Assembly: GCA_036564135.1 (NCBI GenBank)
Contig: DATCLC010000151.1
Location: forward strand, 1-17,713
Source of the DNA: RSA11 sp036564135
Lineage (GTDB): Bacteria; Actinomycetota; Thermoleophilia; Solirubrobacterales; 70-9
Reading direction: 5' to 3'
Length of the DNA stretch: 17,713 bases
Shown: positions 1 to 7,453 of the stretch, piece by piece
How the letters are laid out: each line of letters starts with the position of its first letter
Position numbering within the stretch: position 1 is the first letter of the stretch
Notes under the pieces: model-generated
Told to the model about the DNA's origin: nothing
Database searches by the model: none
Seen by the model: the letters and a program-made list of their open reading frames with translations, nothing else
Program-made: the position numbers and the translations under genes

Positions 1-1086
<1,086 letters not shown>

Positions 1087-1215
1087 TAAGTCCTCTCGGT
1101 TGCGCTCGTCAATAGACCCCGAGCGTCCAGCCCCTCTCCGGACAGTGGTGGAGCAAGAGCCCGGGGTCCTCGTGCAAGTTCACATAAGGATACCAGGGAG
1201 GGGCGTCGGAACCGG

Positions 1216-1224
1216 CGTGGATAA
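1216..1224 (-). promoter_or_regulatory. DnaA-box-like 9-mer upstream of gyrB
   Basis: The minus strand reads TTATCCACG, matching the classical DnaA box TTATCCACA at 8 of 9 positions. It is the best single match I found in the window. It sits in the 186-bp gap between the dciA-like gene and gyrB, next to an AT-rich patch (1221-1260, 16 G/C of 40 bases) in otherwise very GC-rich DNA. It could regulate gyrB or form part of the origin region, but a single box may also be chance. The remainder of the gap (1087-1272) shows no gene and no convincing terminator. Confidence 0.4.
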
Positions 1225-1272
1225 GCCAAAAAATCCCTGCAAATGAGCCGATAATGGAACGGCTTTCGCCTC

Positions 1273-1590
1273 TTAGGCGCGCCGCGCCGCATCCGCGGTA
1301 AACCGCAGGCCGCGCAGGGGCGTGTGGGCGGGATTCTCCCCCATGACCTCGCGTAGCCGGGCGAGCAGCTCCGTCTGCATGAGGTCGAGCTCCTGAGCCC
1401 AGGTCGCCGAGCGACAGGCGATCGTGATCACCCCGTCGCGCTCGCCCACGGGCTCGCCCTCGGCCGCGATCGTGGCACCGACCGCCGCGGGCCAGGCCTC
1501 CTGCACCGCGGCGAGCAGCGTCGCCGGCGCAACCTCGGCGCGCACGTCGCGCAGCGCGTCGGCCAGCGGGCGGAACTCGCGGCCGCTCAC
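1273..1590 (-). CDS. DUF721 / DciA-like protein
   Basis: A 105-residue protein of the DUF721 family, whose best-studied member DciA is the ancestral loader/partner of the DnaB replicative helicase. The visible family features are an N-terminal helix (LADALRDV), the AAVQEAWPAAVG segment at about 26-38, and a short beta-rich core ending in the characteristic ATWAQELDLMQTELLARL. The GTG start at 1590 overlaps the recF stop in a GTGA arrangement, so translation is probably coupled to recF. The position between recF and gyrB is the usual one for this family in Actinobacteria. The helicase-loader role is inferred from the family, not visible in the sequence itself. Confidence 0.85.
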   Translation of the reverse strand: MSGREFRPLADALRDVRAEVAPATLLAAVQEAWPAAVGATIAAEGEPVGERDGVITIACRSATWAQELDLMQTELLARLREVMGENPAHTPLRGLRFTADAARRA

Positions 1591-2702
1591 GCCGCCTCCG
1601 CCGCGTCGAGGGGGCCGAGCACGCGGCCGTCGCGCACCGCGACCTCGAGGCGCGGGCAGCTCTCCGGAACGTGAGCGGGCTCGGTCGCGGTGATCAGGGC
1701 CTGTCCGCCGCCGGCGAGCAGGCGCGCGCAGAGCAGCTCGCGGCGCTCCGGGTCGAGCTCGCTGGTCACGTCGTCGAGCAGCATCAGCGGGGGCGTGCGG
1801 CCCGCTTCCACGAGGGCGGTGCGTTCCGCGAAGAGCAGTGCCAGCAGGGCAGCGCGCTGCTGGCCCTGGGAGCCGAACTTGCGCAGCGACCGCCCGGCGC
1901 GGGCGAGCACGAGCTCATCGAGGTGGGGCCCGTGGCCGGTGAAGCCGCGGGCGATGTCGCCGCCGCGGCGCTCGGCGAGCTCCGCCGCGAGCTCGTCGGC
2001 GGTGCTCGCTTCACTGCGCGGGCGGTAGCGCAGGCTCGCCTGGTCGCCGAGGCCGAGCTCGGCCGCAGCGCTCGCGAAGCCGTCGGCGAGGGCCTCGGCG
2101 GCCGCCGCGCGGGTGCGCATGAGCTCCACCCCGGCCTCGGCGAGTTCGCGGTCCCAGGCGGCGAGGGAGTCCTCCGACGCCGCGCCCGCCCGGATGCGCC
2201 CGACGAGCGCGTTGCGCTGCGCGAGGGCGCGCGAGTACCGCTTGCGCGCCTCGGCGCGGGCGGGCCACAGCGCCGCGACGAAGCCGTCCAGGTGCGAGCG
2301 GCGGGCGGCGGGCGGCCCCTTGACGAGGGTGAGGCGGTCGGGCATGAACACCGCGAGCGGCGGGCGGCGCGAGGAGGCGTCCGGGGGCGCGGGTGAGCCG
2401 TTGATGAGATGGCGCCGGCCCTCGTCGCGCGCGCAGGAGAACATGAACTCGCGGCGCTCGGGGCCCTCGGTCACGTCGGCCTCGGCGCGGGCGAGCTGCT
2501 CGCCGAAGGCGATCGTCTCCCGGTCGGCGCGGGTGCGGCACGAGCGCCCGGCGAGTGCCGCGTAGAGCGCCTCGAGCAGGTTGGTCTTGCCCGCGCCGTT
2601 GGGCCCCCAGAGCAGGGTCACCCCGTCCCCAAGGCGCAGCTCGCCGTCGGCGAGGTTGCGGAACGACCGGGTGCGCAGCGCCTCGACGGAGATCGTGTCC
2701 AT
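1587..2702 (-). CDS. recF: DNA replication and repair protein RecF
   Basis: An SMC-like ABC ATPase that works with RecO and RecR to load RecA at gaps and stalled forks. With the ATG at 2702 the protein has 371 residues. Walker A is GPNGAGKT at 33-40, the signature is FGSQGQQRAALLALL, and Walker B is PPLMLLDDVTSELDPERR, all in the expected order. I prefer this ATG because it places FRNL at residue 14, as in typical RecF proteins, and a GGAGG lies just upstream (2-nt spacing, rather short). The frame stays open to a GTG at 2753, which would begin 4 nt after the dnaN stop. That 17-residue extension (Ala/Pro/Arg-rich) looks non-native but cannot be excluded. The gene overlaps the dciA-like gene downstream. 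Confidence 0.95.
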   Translation of the reverse strand: MDTISVEALRTRSFRNLADGELRLGDGVTLLWGPNGAGKTNLLEALYAALAGRSCRTRADRETIAFGEQLARAEADVTEGPERREFMFSCARDEGRRHLINGSPAPPDASSRRPPLAVFMPDRLTLVKGPPAARRSHLDGFVAALWPARAEARKRYSRALAQRNALVGRIRAGAASEDSLAAWDRELAEAGVELMRTRAAAAEALADGFASAAAELGLGDQASLRYRPRSEASTADELAAELAERRGGDIARGFTGHGPHLDELVLARAGRSLRKFGSQGQQRAALLALLFAERTALVEAGRTPPLMLLDDVTSELDPERRELLCARLLAGGGQALITATEPAHVPESCPRLEVAVRDGRVLGPLDAAEAA

Positions 2703-2724
2703 GGCCTCCACCGGAGCGTACGCC

Positions 2725-2738
2725 CCCGCCCGGGCGGG
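2725..2738. repeat. 14-bp perfect palindrome between dnaN and recF
   Basis: The sequence cccgcccgggcggg is its own reverse complement and lies in the 55-bp interval between the dnaN stop and the preferred recF start. In RNA it could form only a tight hairpin. There is no T-tract, so it is not a typical terminator. In DNA this GC-rich could partly be chance. Confidence 0.35.
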
Positions 2739-2757
2739 CGGGGCGGCCCTCACGCGG

Positions 2758-3867
2758 CTACGTGTTCAGCCGGATCGGCATCACGAGGTAGGCGAAGTCG
2801 TCCTCGTCACCCACCGGCCGGAGCAGGCCCGGGCGCAGGGGCGAGGAGAGGTTCACCGAAAGCTCGTCGCCCGTGATGCTCTCGATCCCGTCGATCAAGA
2901 ACTGCGGGTTGAAGGCGATCTCGAGCGGCTCGCCCGAGTACGGCGCGGGCATCGCCTCGCTCGCGTCGCCCAGGTCGGGGGTCGACGCGGCGACCGTGAG
3001 CTCGCCCTCGGAGAAGGCGAGCCGCAGGGGCGCGTTGCGCTGCGCGAGCGGGCTCACGCGCCGGCAGACCTCGAGGAGCTCCTCGCGCGGCAGGCGCACC
3101 TCGTGATCGAAGCTCTCGGGGATGAGCTGGCGCCAGCTCGGGAACTGGCCCTCGATCAGGCGCGACGAGAGCTCGAGGCCGTCCAGCCGGAAGACGATCT
3201 GGTTGCGCGAGAGGGCGATCTCGACCTCGCTCGCGTCGCGATCGGCGATCGCGCGGGCGAGCTCGCGGAGCGCCCGCGAGGGCACGTTCGCCTCGATCGG
3301 CATCGGCAGCTCGCTCTCGAGCGCGGTGTGCTTGACGGCGAGCCGGTAGGAGTCGGTGGCGACCATCGTCAGCCGGGCGCCCTCGGCCTGGACGAGCACG
3401 CCGGTGAGGATCGGGCGCACCTCGTCCTTGGAGGCCGCGCGGGCGACGCGGTCGATGGCCTCGGCCAGCGGCGCGGCAGGCAGCTTGGCCGGGTCGCTGT
3501 GCACCTCGGGCAGACGCGGGAAGTCCTCGGAGGGCAGGGTGCGCAGGTGGAAGTTGGAGGTGCCGGTGGTGATCTCCACGTCGCGCTGCTCCGGGCGCGC
3601 CTGGAGGGTCACCTGGCCGGCGGGTAGGCTGCGCACGACGTCGGCGAGCAGCCGCGCGGGCACGAGCTGCGCCCCGGTCTCCTCCACCGTCGCGTCGGGT
3701 ACGGCCAGCGAGATCGCGACCTCCATATCGGTCGCCTGCAGCGTGACGCCGTCGGTCGCGGTGACCATGACACCGCCGAGCGAGGGGAGCGTGGCGCGCG
3801 AGGAGACGACGCGGCTGGCGGTCTGGAGGGCGGTGGAGAGTGAGTCGCGTGGGGCTTGGATCTTCAT
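2758..3867 (-). CDS. dnaN: DNA polymerase III sliding clamp, beta subunit
   Basis: The ring-shaped processivity factor of the replicative polymerase. Its 369 residues match the family length, with three clamp domains of about 120 residues each. The protein starts with MKIQAPRDSLSTALQTASRVV, carries FPRLPEV in domain one and RLIEGQFPSW in the middle domain, and ends in the characteristic YLVMPIRL followed by NT. The start is the ATG at 3867, 90 nt after the dnaA stop. No clear Shine-Dalgarno sequence precedes it, only GGAAG about 15 nt upstream. A TTGCCA in the gap could be a -35 element but no good -10 pairs with it. Co-orientation with dnaA and recF is the standard origin arrangement. Confidence 0.97.
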   Translation of the reverse strand: MKIQAPRDSLSTALQTASRVVSSRATLPSLGGVMVTATDGVTLQATDMEVAISLAVPDATVEETGAQLVPARLLADVVRSLPAGQVTLQARPEQRDVEITTGTSNFHLRTLPSEDFPRLPEVHSDPAKLPAAPLAEAIDRVARAASKDEVRPILTGVLVQAEGARLTMVATDSYRLAVKHTALESELPMPIEANVPSRALRELARAIADRDASEVEIALSRNQIVFRLDGLELSSRLIEGQFPSWRQLIPESFDHEVRLPREELLEVCRRVSPLAQRNAPLRLAFSEGELTVAASTPDLGDASEAMPAPYSGEPLEIAFNPQFLIDGIESITGDELSVNLSSPLRPGLLRPVGDEDDFAYLVMPIRLNT

Positions 3868-3957
3868 CGGAGGTCGCTCATCTTCCTATCCGGATCAGAT
3901 GTATTTGGGCTGTTGAGAAGTGTTGGCAAGGCGCGGGTTCCGCTTGGTAGGGCGCGA
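3868..3957. other. dnaA-dnaN intergenic region, AT-rich
   Basis: A 90-bp spacer at the place where Actinobacteria usually carry oriC. Bases 3881-3930 contain 23 G/C of 50, far below the surroundings, so the stretch could serve as an unwinding element. No DnaA box lies in the spacer itself. The box cluster is immediately next to it, inside the end of dnaA (3964-4079). Mycobacterium and Streptomyces have spacers of several hundred bases or more here, so this one is compact. Confidence 0.4.
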
Positions 3958-5367
3958 TCAGGCTGTGGATTCTCCCTGTGGACCGGTGTGGGCCGCGGTC
4001 GCGGAGCTGGTCCGGCGAGGGAAACTATCCACCGCGCGGGATAGCTCTCCACGGATCCTGTCCACATCCTCGTGGATTTGCGAGCCGGGCTCCAAGCGGG
4101 ACTCGACCGCGCGGATCGCGTGGAGCACCGTGGAGTGGTCGCGGTCAAACTCGCGGGCGATCTGCGCGAGCGAGAGCGGCGTGAGCTCGCGGCAGAGGTA
4201 CATGGCGAGCTGGCGGGCCCGCGCGACGCGCGGGGTGCGGCGCGGGGAGAGCAGCTCCTCGCGCGAGATGCCGAGGACGGAGCACACAGCGTCTTGGATC
4301 GCCTGGACCGAGGGCGCGGTAATCGACGCAGGGGCGCCGCCGCGGGTTGCCTTGGCGCCCCCGAAGGCGCGTTCGACCACCCCGCGCTCGAGCGGCTCGC
4401 CGAAGATCGAGGCCATGGCGAGAACGCGCGTGAGCGCGCCCTCCAGGCCGCGGACGTTGCCCGGGGCCGCCGAGGCGATCTCGCGGAGCACCTGCGGGTC
4501 GGGGAGCTGATCGACCGCGTCGCTCGCGAAGCGCCAGAGCAGCGCGACGCGCGTACGCAGGTCGGGCGGCTCGATCTCCACCGTGAGCCCCCACTGGAAG
4601 CGATCGCGCAGGCGCTGCTCGATGCGCGAGAGGGCGCTCGGCGGCCGGTCGCTCGAGAGCACGATCTGCTTCCCGGCGGCATACAGCGCGTTGAAGGTGT
4701 GGACGAACTCCTCCTCGGTGCGCGGCTTGCCCTCGAGCACCTGGACGTCGTCGATGAGCAGCGCATCGAGGGAGCGGTAGCGCTCCTTGAAGCGCTCGGG
4801 CCCGTCCGTGCGCAGCGTGGCGACGAACTCGCTGGTGAAGCGCTCGGCGGTTGTGTAGTGGACCTTGAGCGTCGGGTGGTGCTCGCGCAGGTACCGCGCG
4901 ATGGCGCCCATCAGGTGGGTCTTGCCGAGCCCGGGCGGGCCGTGGAGGAAGAGCGGGTTGTAGGCCTCGCCGGGGAGCTCCGCGACGGCGAGCGCGGCCG
5001 CATGGGCGAACCGATTGCCCGGGCCGATCACGAAACGCTCGAAGGTGTGCTTCGGGTCGATCGGCATCGGCGTGAGCTCGCGCTCGGGGGCCTGGGTTGC
5101 CTCGCTCTCGCGGTCGACGAGGAAGAGTGGGCCGAGCTCGGGATCGACGCGGCGCATCGCGTCCTCGATCTGCGCGCGGTAGCGGCGGTCGACCCAGGTG
5201 CGCACGCGCTTCGGGCCAGTCACGTACAGCGCGCCGTCGACGCGCGTGACCGGCTCGAGCGGCTCGATCCACTGCCTGAAGGTGGCGGCCGGCATGCCCC
5301 GCCGCAGCGCCTCGCGGACCTCCTGCCAGAGGTGATCGAGGTCGCTGTCAGGGTTGGTCTGGGCCAC
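3958..5367 (-). CDS. dnaA: Chromosomal replication initiator protein DnaA
   Basis: A AAA+ initiator that binds DnaA boxes and melts the origin. Of 469 residues, 1-80 or so form domain I, followed by a very short domain II linker. Domain III carries Walker A GPPGLGKT at 143-150, Walker B LLIDD at 203-207, sensor 1 LSSD at 237-240, the arginine-finger segment RLRDRF at 252-257 and sensor 2 NVRGLEGAL. Domain IV has the DNA-binding signature DHSTVLHAI from residue 410. The normal end by comparison with E. coli DnaA would be near residue 448. About 21 further residues form a Ser/Thr/Ala-rich tail overlying the DnaA-box cluster. The start is the GTG at 5367. No ribosome site is present, but TATGAT lies exactly 8 nt upstream, which suggests a leaderless mRNA. 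Confidence 0.97.
   Translation of the reverse strand: MAQTNPDSDLDHLWQEVREALRRGMPAATFRQWIEPLEPVTRVDGALYVTGPKRVRTWVDRRYRAQIEDAMRRVDPELGPLFLVDRESEATQAPERELTPMPIDPKHTFERFVIGPGNRFAHAAALAVAELPGEAYNPLFLHGPPGLGKTHLMGAIARYLREHHPTLKVHYTTAERFTSEFVATLRTDGPERFKERYRSLDALLIDDVQVLEGKPRTEEEFVHTFNALYAAGKQIVLSSDRPPSALSRIEQRLRDRFQWGLTVEIEPPDLRTRVALLWRFASDAVDQLPDPQVLREIASAAPGNVRGLEGALTRVLAMASIFGEPLERGVVERAFGGAKATRGGAPASITAPSVQAIQDAVCSVLGISREELLSPRRTPRVARARQLAMYLCRELTPLSLAQIAREFDRDHSTVLHAIRAVESRLEPGSQIHEDVDRIRGELSRAVDSFPRRTSSATAAHTGPQGESTA
3964..4079. promoter_or_regulatory. Cluster of six DnaA-box cores in the dnaA 3' end (candidate oriC)
   Basis: Six TCCAC/GTGGA cores fall within 116 bp: TGTGGATTC at 3964, TGTGGACCG at 3977, CTATCCACC at 4025, CTCTCCACG at 4045, CTGTCCACA at 4058 and CGTGGATTT at 4071. 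Their matches to TTATCCACA are 7, 6, 7, 6, 7 and 6 of 9. CTGTCCACA also differs by one base from the actinobacterial TTGTCCACA. The cluster lies over codons 430-468 of dnaA, largely beyond the conserved domain IV signature, and abuts the AT-rich 90-bp gap. Origin function is inferred. Confidence 0.5.
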
Positions 5368-5375
5368 GGTCCGCG

Positions 5376-5381
5376 ATCATA
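5376..5381 (-). promoter_or_regulatory. Probable -10 element of dnaA (leaderless type)
   Basis: The minus strand reads TATGAT, 8 nt before the dnaA GTG. Transcription starting about 7-9 nt downstream would begin at or next to the start codon. That fits the missing Shine-Dalgarno sequence. No recognisable -35 hexamer is present at 16-18 nt spacing. Confidence 0.5.
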
Positions 5382-5433
5382 GGCACGGCCCCCGCAACCG
5401 CGAGCGGGCTGTCTCGCAAATGCCGGGAAAAAG

Positions 5434-5454
5434 GTCCGCGGGCTGCACGCGGAC
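5434..5454. repeat. Inverted repeat A in the dnaA/rpmH control region
   Basis: GTCCGCG (5434-5440) and CGCGGAC (5448-5454) are perfect 7-bp arms around a 7-base spacer. It lies about 70 bp upstream of the dnaA start and 60 bp upstream of the rpmH -10 element. It could be an operator for either divergent gene or an RNA hairpin. No family assignment is possible. Confidence 0.4.
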
Positions 5455-5467
5455 TTGCACCGACCCA

Positions 5468-5489
5468 CCCGCTCCGGGCGGGGAGCGGG
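5468..5489. repeat. Inverted repeat B overlapping the rpmH -35 region
   Basis: CCCGCTCC (5468-5475) and GGAGCGGG (5482-5489) are perfect 8-bp arms around a 6-base spacer. It ends 22 bp before the rpmH TATACT, so a protein bound here would contact the -35 position. That makes it a plausible operator, though GC-rich inverted repeats of this length also arise by chance. Confidence 0.4.
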
Positions 5490-5511
5490 CCGCTAGCCCC
5501 GCGGTTCTCTC

Positions 5512-5517
5512 TATACT
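5512..5517 (+). promoter_or_regulatory. -10 element of the rpmH operon
   Basis: TATACT is a near-consensus -10 hexamer in GC-rich DNA, placing transcription start near 5524 and giving a leader of about 60 nt before rpmH. No -35 consensus is seen 16-18 nt upstream, where the end of inverted repeat B lies instead. Confidence 0.6.
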
Positions 5518-5585
5518 GGCCGCCTCCCGGAAGCGGGCGCCCATGAGCCCTCTCCTCGGGTTGCCCCTAGATTTCTGTCGCGAAG

Positions 5586-5720
5586 ATGAAGCGGACCTGG
5601 CAGCCGAAGAAGCGCAAGCGTGCGAAGACGCACGGGTTTCGCGTGCGCATGCGGACTCGCAGCGGGCGCGACATCATCAGGCGCCGGCGCCGTAAGGGGC
5701 GCAAGCGACTGACCCCCTGA
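5586..5720 (+). CDS. rpmH: Large ribosomal subunit protein bL34
   Basis: A small basic protein of the 50S subunit, 44 residues. It starts MKRTWQPKKRKRAKTHGF and contains RMRTRSGRDIIRRRR, the full family signature (KRTYQP, H-GF, RM-T--GR). The ATG at 5586 is the only sensible start; the preceding GCGAAG is a weak ribosome site. Its stop shares one base with the rnpA start (TGATG), so the two are translationally coupled, as is usual for rpmH-rnpA. It is divergent from dnaA, the standard bacterial origin layout. Confidence 0.97.
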   Translation: MKRTWQPKKRKRAKTHGFRVRMRTRSGRDIIRRRRRKGRKRLTP

Positions 5721-6103
5721 TGTCGCAGCGCGGCGAGGGGCGACGGCGTGGGCGACTCTCAAGAAGTGGCGACTTCGATCGCGTCTACCGTGAGGGCAAG
5801 TCACACGCGAATCGCTTCCTCGTCCTCTACGCGTTCCCGCGGGACAGCGAGGACGAGGGGGGCGACGTGCGCCTCGGTGTCTCCGTCGGCAAGAAGGTCG
5901 GCGGCGCCGTCGAGCGCAACGCCGTCAAGCGCGCTCTGCGCGAGGCCTTCTGGGGCATGGCGGACGAGCTCCCCGACTCGCACGACTTCGTGCTCGTCGC
6001 CCGCAAGGACATCGCGGGGTTGGTCGAGCGCGAGGGGGTCAAGGGAGTGGAGCCGGTTCTGCGCGAGCTGCTCTCCCAGGCGGGCTTCAAGGTGGAGGCG
6101 TAA
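5720..6103 (+). CDS. rnpA: Ribonuclease P protein component
   Basis: The protein subunit that helps the RNase P ribozyme bind and cleave the 5' leader of precursor tRNAs. It has 127 residues. The RNR motif is clear: RNAVKRALREAF begins at residue 66, preceded by GVSVGKKVGGAVE. An aromatic/basic N-terminal segment includes the usual FDRVYREGK at about 19-27. The ATG at 5720 overlaps the rpmH stop by one base. The TAA stop falls inside the first copy of the 18-bp parS-like repeat, and yidD begins 3 nt later. Confidence 0.96.
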   Translation: MSQRGEGRRRGRLSRSGDFDRVYREGKSHANRFLVLYAFPRDSEDEGGDVRLGVSVGKKVGGAVERNAVKRALREAFWGMADELPDSHDFVLVARKDIAGLVEREGVKGVEPVLRELLSQAGFKVEA

Positions 6104-6114
6104 CACGTGAAACG
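6099..6114. promoter_or_regulatory. parS-like site 1 (rnpA-yidD junction)
   Basis: The 16-mer CGTAACACGTGAAACG is centred on CACGTG and matches the ParB centromere consensus TGTTTCACGTGAAACA at 12 of 16 positions, with a perfect CACGTGAAAC right arm. It lies within an 18-bp sequence found identically at 7208-7225. The site contains the rnpA stop (TAA 6101-6103) and the yidD start (GTG 6107-6109). These two copies are the only CACGTG hexamers I found in the window. Proximity to parAB and the origin supports the assignment. Confidence 0.6.
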
Positions 6115-6424
6115 CTCCGCCCGCGACTTCGCAGGCCGCGCGCGCCGTTTGCTCGTCGAGGCCTTCCTGCTGCCGCTGCGCTTCTACATGCGCTTCATCT
6201 CCCCCGCGCTCCCGCGGCGCTGCAAGTACGAGCCGACCTGCTCGGCCTACGCGCTGCAGGCCGTGCGCGAGCTCGGGATCCTGCGCGGGTCGATCCTCGC
6301 CGGCTGGCGGCTTTTGCGCTGCAACCCGTGGAGCCACGGGGGCTGGGACCCCGTCTCCAACCGCCGCATCTTCCGCAACCGCGGCCGCGACCACGCTGAG
6401 CACCACCACGGAGCGCCCGCATGA
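6107..6424 (+). CDS. yidD: Membrane protein insertion efficiency factor YidD
   Basis: A small membrane-associated protein that assists YidC/Sec-dependent insertion. Of its 105 residues, the core RFISPALPRRCKYEPTCSAY at 29-48 and RLLRCNPWSHGGWDPV at 68-83 are the family signature, with the three conserved cysteines at 39, 45 and 72. An amphipathic N-terminal helix is followed by a His-rich C-terminal tail (HAEHHH). The GTG start at 6107 lies 3 nt after rnpA. Its stop overlaps the yidC ATG (ATGA), indicating coupled translation. The rnpA-yidD-yidC order is conserved widely. Confidence 0.95.
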   Translation: MKRSARDFAGRARRLLVEAFLLPLRFYMRFISPALPRRCKYEPTCSAYALQAVRELGILRGSILAGWRLLRCNPWSHGGWDPVSNRRIFRNRGRDHAEHHHGAPA

Positions 6425-7158
6425 TCGTCGCGAACGTCCTGCAGCCGCTCATCGACCTCGCCGAGGCGGTCATCCTCTTCTTCCACGACACCGTGGGGCT
6501 GAGCTGGGGCCTCTCGATCGTGGCCCTCACGTTCGCGACGCGGATCGTGATCCTGCCGCTCTCGATCTCGCAGATCCGCTCGATGCGCGCCCTGCAGGCG
6601 TACGCGCCGCAGATCAAGGCGATCCAGGAGCGCTACAAGGACGACAAGCAGCGCCAGCAGCGCGAGCTGATCGAGTTCTACCGCGAGAACAAGATCAACC
6701 CGCTCGCGTCCTGCCTGCCCCTCCTGCTCCAGCTCCCCGTCTTCCTCTCGCTCTTCTACCTGCTGCGCAGCGACTCGTTCACCGAGGACGTCCTCGCCGC
6801 GCCGCCGATCGGGTTCCTCTTCATCGACAACCTCACCGAGCCCCCCACCGGCGGCCCGCTGGTCGCGCTCATCCTGCTCTTCATCGTCACCCAGATCGGC
6901 GCCGGCCTGGTCATGGCCTCACGCATCGACCGCAACCAGCGGATCATCATGTTCGCCCTGCCGCTGGTCTTCGCCCCGTTTGTGGCGAGCTTCCCCGCCG
7001 GCCTCGCCGTCTACTGGATCACCACGAACATCTGGACGCTGGGCCAGCAGGCGGTCGTCATGCGGTTCTTCCCGCCGCCCGCGAAGCCGACGGAGGAGGA
7101 GATCAAGGTCGCGAAGCCCCCGCCTCCCCCGCCGCGTAAGCGCAAGCGGCGGCGGTAG
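6421..7158 (+). CDS. yidC: Membrane protein insertase YidC (short form)
   Basis: An integral-membrane insertase of the YidC/Oxa1/Alb3 family, working alone or with Sec. It has 245 residues and lacks the large periplasmic domain of Gram-negative YidC. A hydrophobic segment near 28-48 contains the conserved groove arginine (Arg41 in FATRIVILPLS). A charged cytoplasmic hairpin at 52-92 and further membrane segments at about 99-115, 146-165, 175-191 and 193-209 follow. The protein ends in a proline run plus RKRKRRR, a basic tail likely to contact ribosomal RNA. No lipoprotein signal is seen. It is the last gene of the rpmH operon, followed by a terminator. Confidence 0.96.
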   Translation: MIVANVLQPLIDLAEAVILFFHDTVGLSWGLSIVALTFATRIVILPLSISQIRSMRALQAYAPQIKAIQERYKDDKQRQQRELIEFYRENKINPLASCLPLLLQLPVFLSLFYLLRSDSFTEDVLAAPPIGFLFIDNLTEPPTGGPLVALILLFIVTQIGAGLVMASRIDRNQRIIMFALPLVFAPFVASFPAGLAVYWITTNIWTLGQQAVVMRFFPPPAKPTEEEIKVAKPPPPPPRKRKRRR

Positions 7159-7165
7159 CTGTACC

Positions 7166-7191
7166 AGGGGCGCCCGGTGGCGCCCCTTTTT
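7166..7191 (+). terminator. Rho-independent terminator after yidC
   Basis: GGGGCGCC (7167-7174), loop CGGT, GGCGCCCC (7179-7186) and five T form a textbook terminator 8 nt after the yidC stop. It separates the rpmH-rnpA-yidD-yidC operon from jag and is the strongest terminator in the window. Confidence 0.92.
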
Positions 7192-7209
7192 CGTGGGCTG
7201 GTGCGCTGG

Positions 7210-7225
7210 CGTAACACGTGAAACG
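7210..7225. promoter_or_regulatory. parS-like site 2 (yidC-jag gap)
   Basis: Identical to site 1 across 18 bp (7208-7225 versus 6097-6114), including the CACGTGAAAC half of parS. Here the site is intergenic, just downstream of the yidC terminator, so no coding constraint explains its preservation. It lies about 1.5 kb upstream of parA. Confidence 0.6.
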
Positions 7226-7447
7226 GTGGCGCCGACGCGTCGTGGGAGCCCTCCTGGGCGTTGGCGCCGCCGCGACAGACGCCTCGCGCACCCCCCGTGC
7301 CGCGAGCCCATCAGCCCGCGCAACTTCCGTAACACCTCGCCCAAGCACGCGTAAAGCCGACCACGCTCCACGGGGTCAAACCGGTTCCTGGGGCGTACGT
7401 CGCCAGCTTCCATGCTTCGTGGCGCGCCAGGTTTTTCCTCCGCGCGG

Positions 7448-7453
7448 TAGAGT
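7448..7453 (+). promoter_or_regulatory. Possible -10 element of jag
   Basis: TAGAGT lies 10 nt before the jag ATG. Transcription from it would give a leader of only a few bases. No -35 consensus is visible, and the upstream terminator means jag needs its own promoter. Confidence 0.4.

Noticed and set aside
1247..1263. GCCG/CGGC hairpin downstream of the dciA-like gene
   Set aside because: Only four base pairs with a 9-base loop; the T-run on the minus strand comes 13 bases later, too far for a terminator.
2581..3627. Long plus-strand ORF of 348 codons across recF/dnaN
   Set aside because: It is a shadow of the dnaN and recF genes; its composition is Arg/Leu/Gly-rich with no domain, while the minus strand encodes complete known proteins.
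4116..4140. Two further GTGGA cores near the main DnaA-box cluster
   Set aside because: They encode the conserved DHSTVLHA signature of DnaA domain IV, so protein constraint explains them; I left them out of the count.
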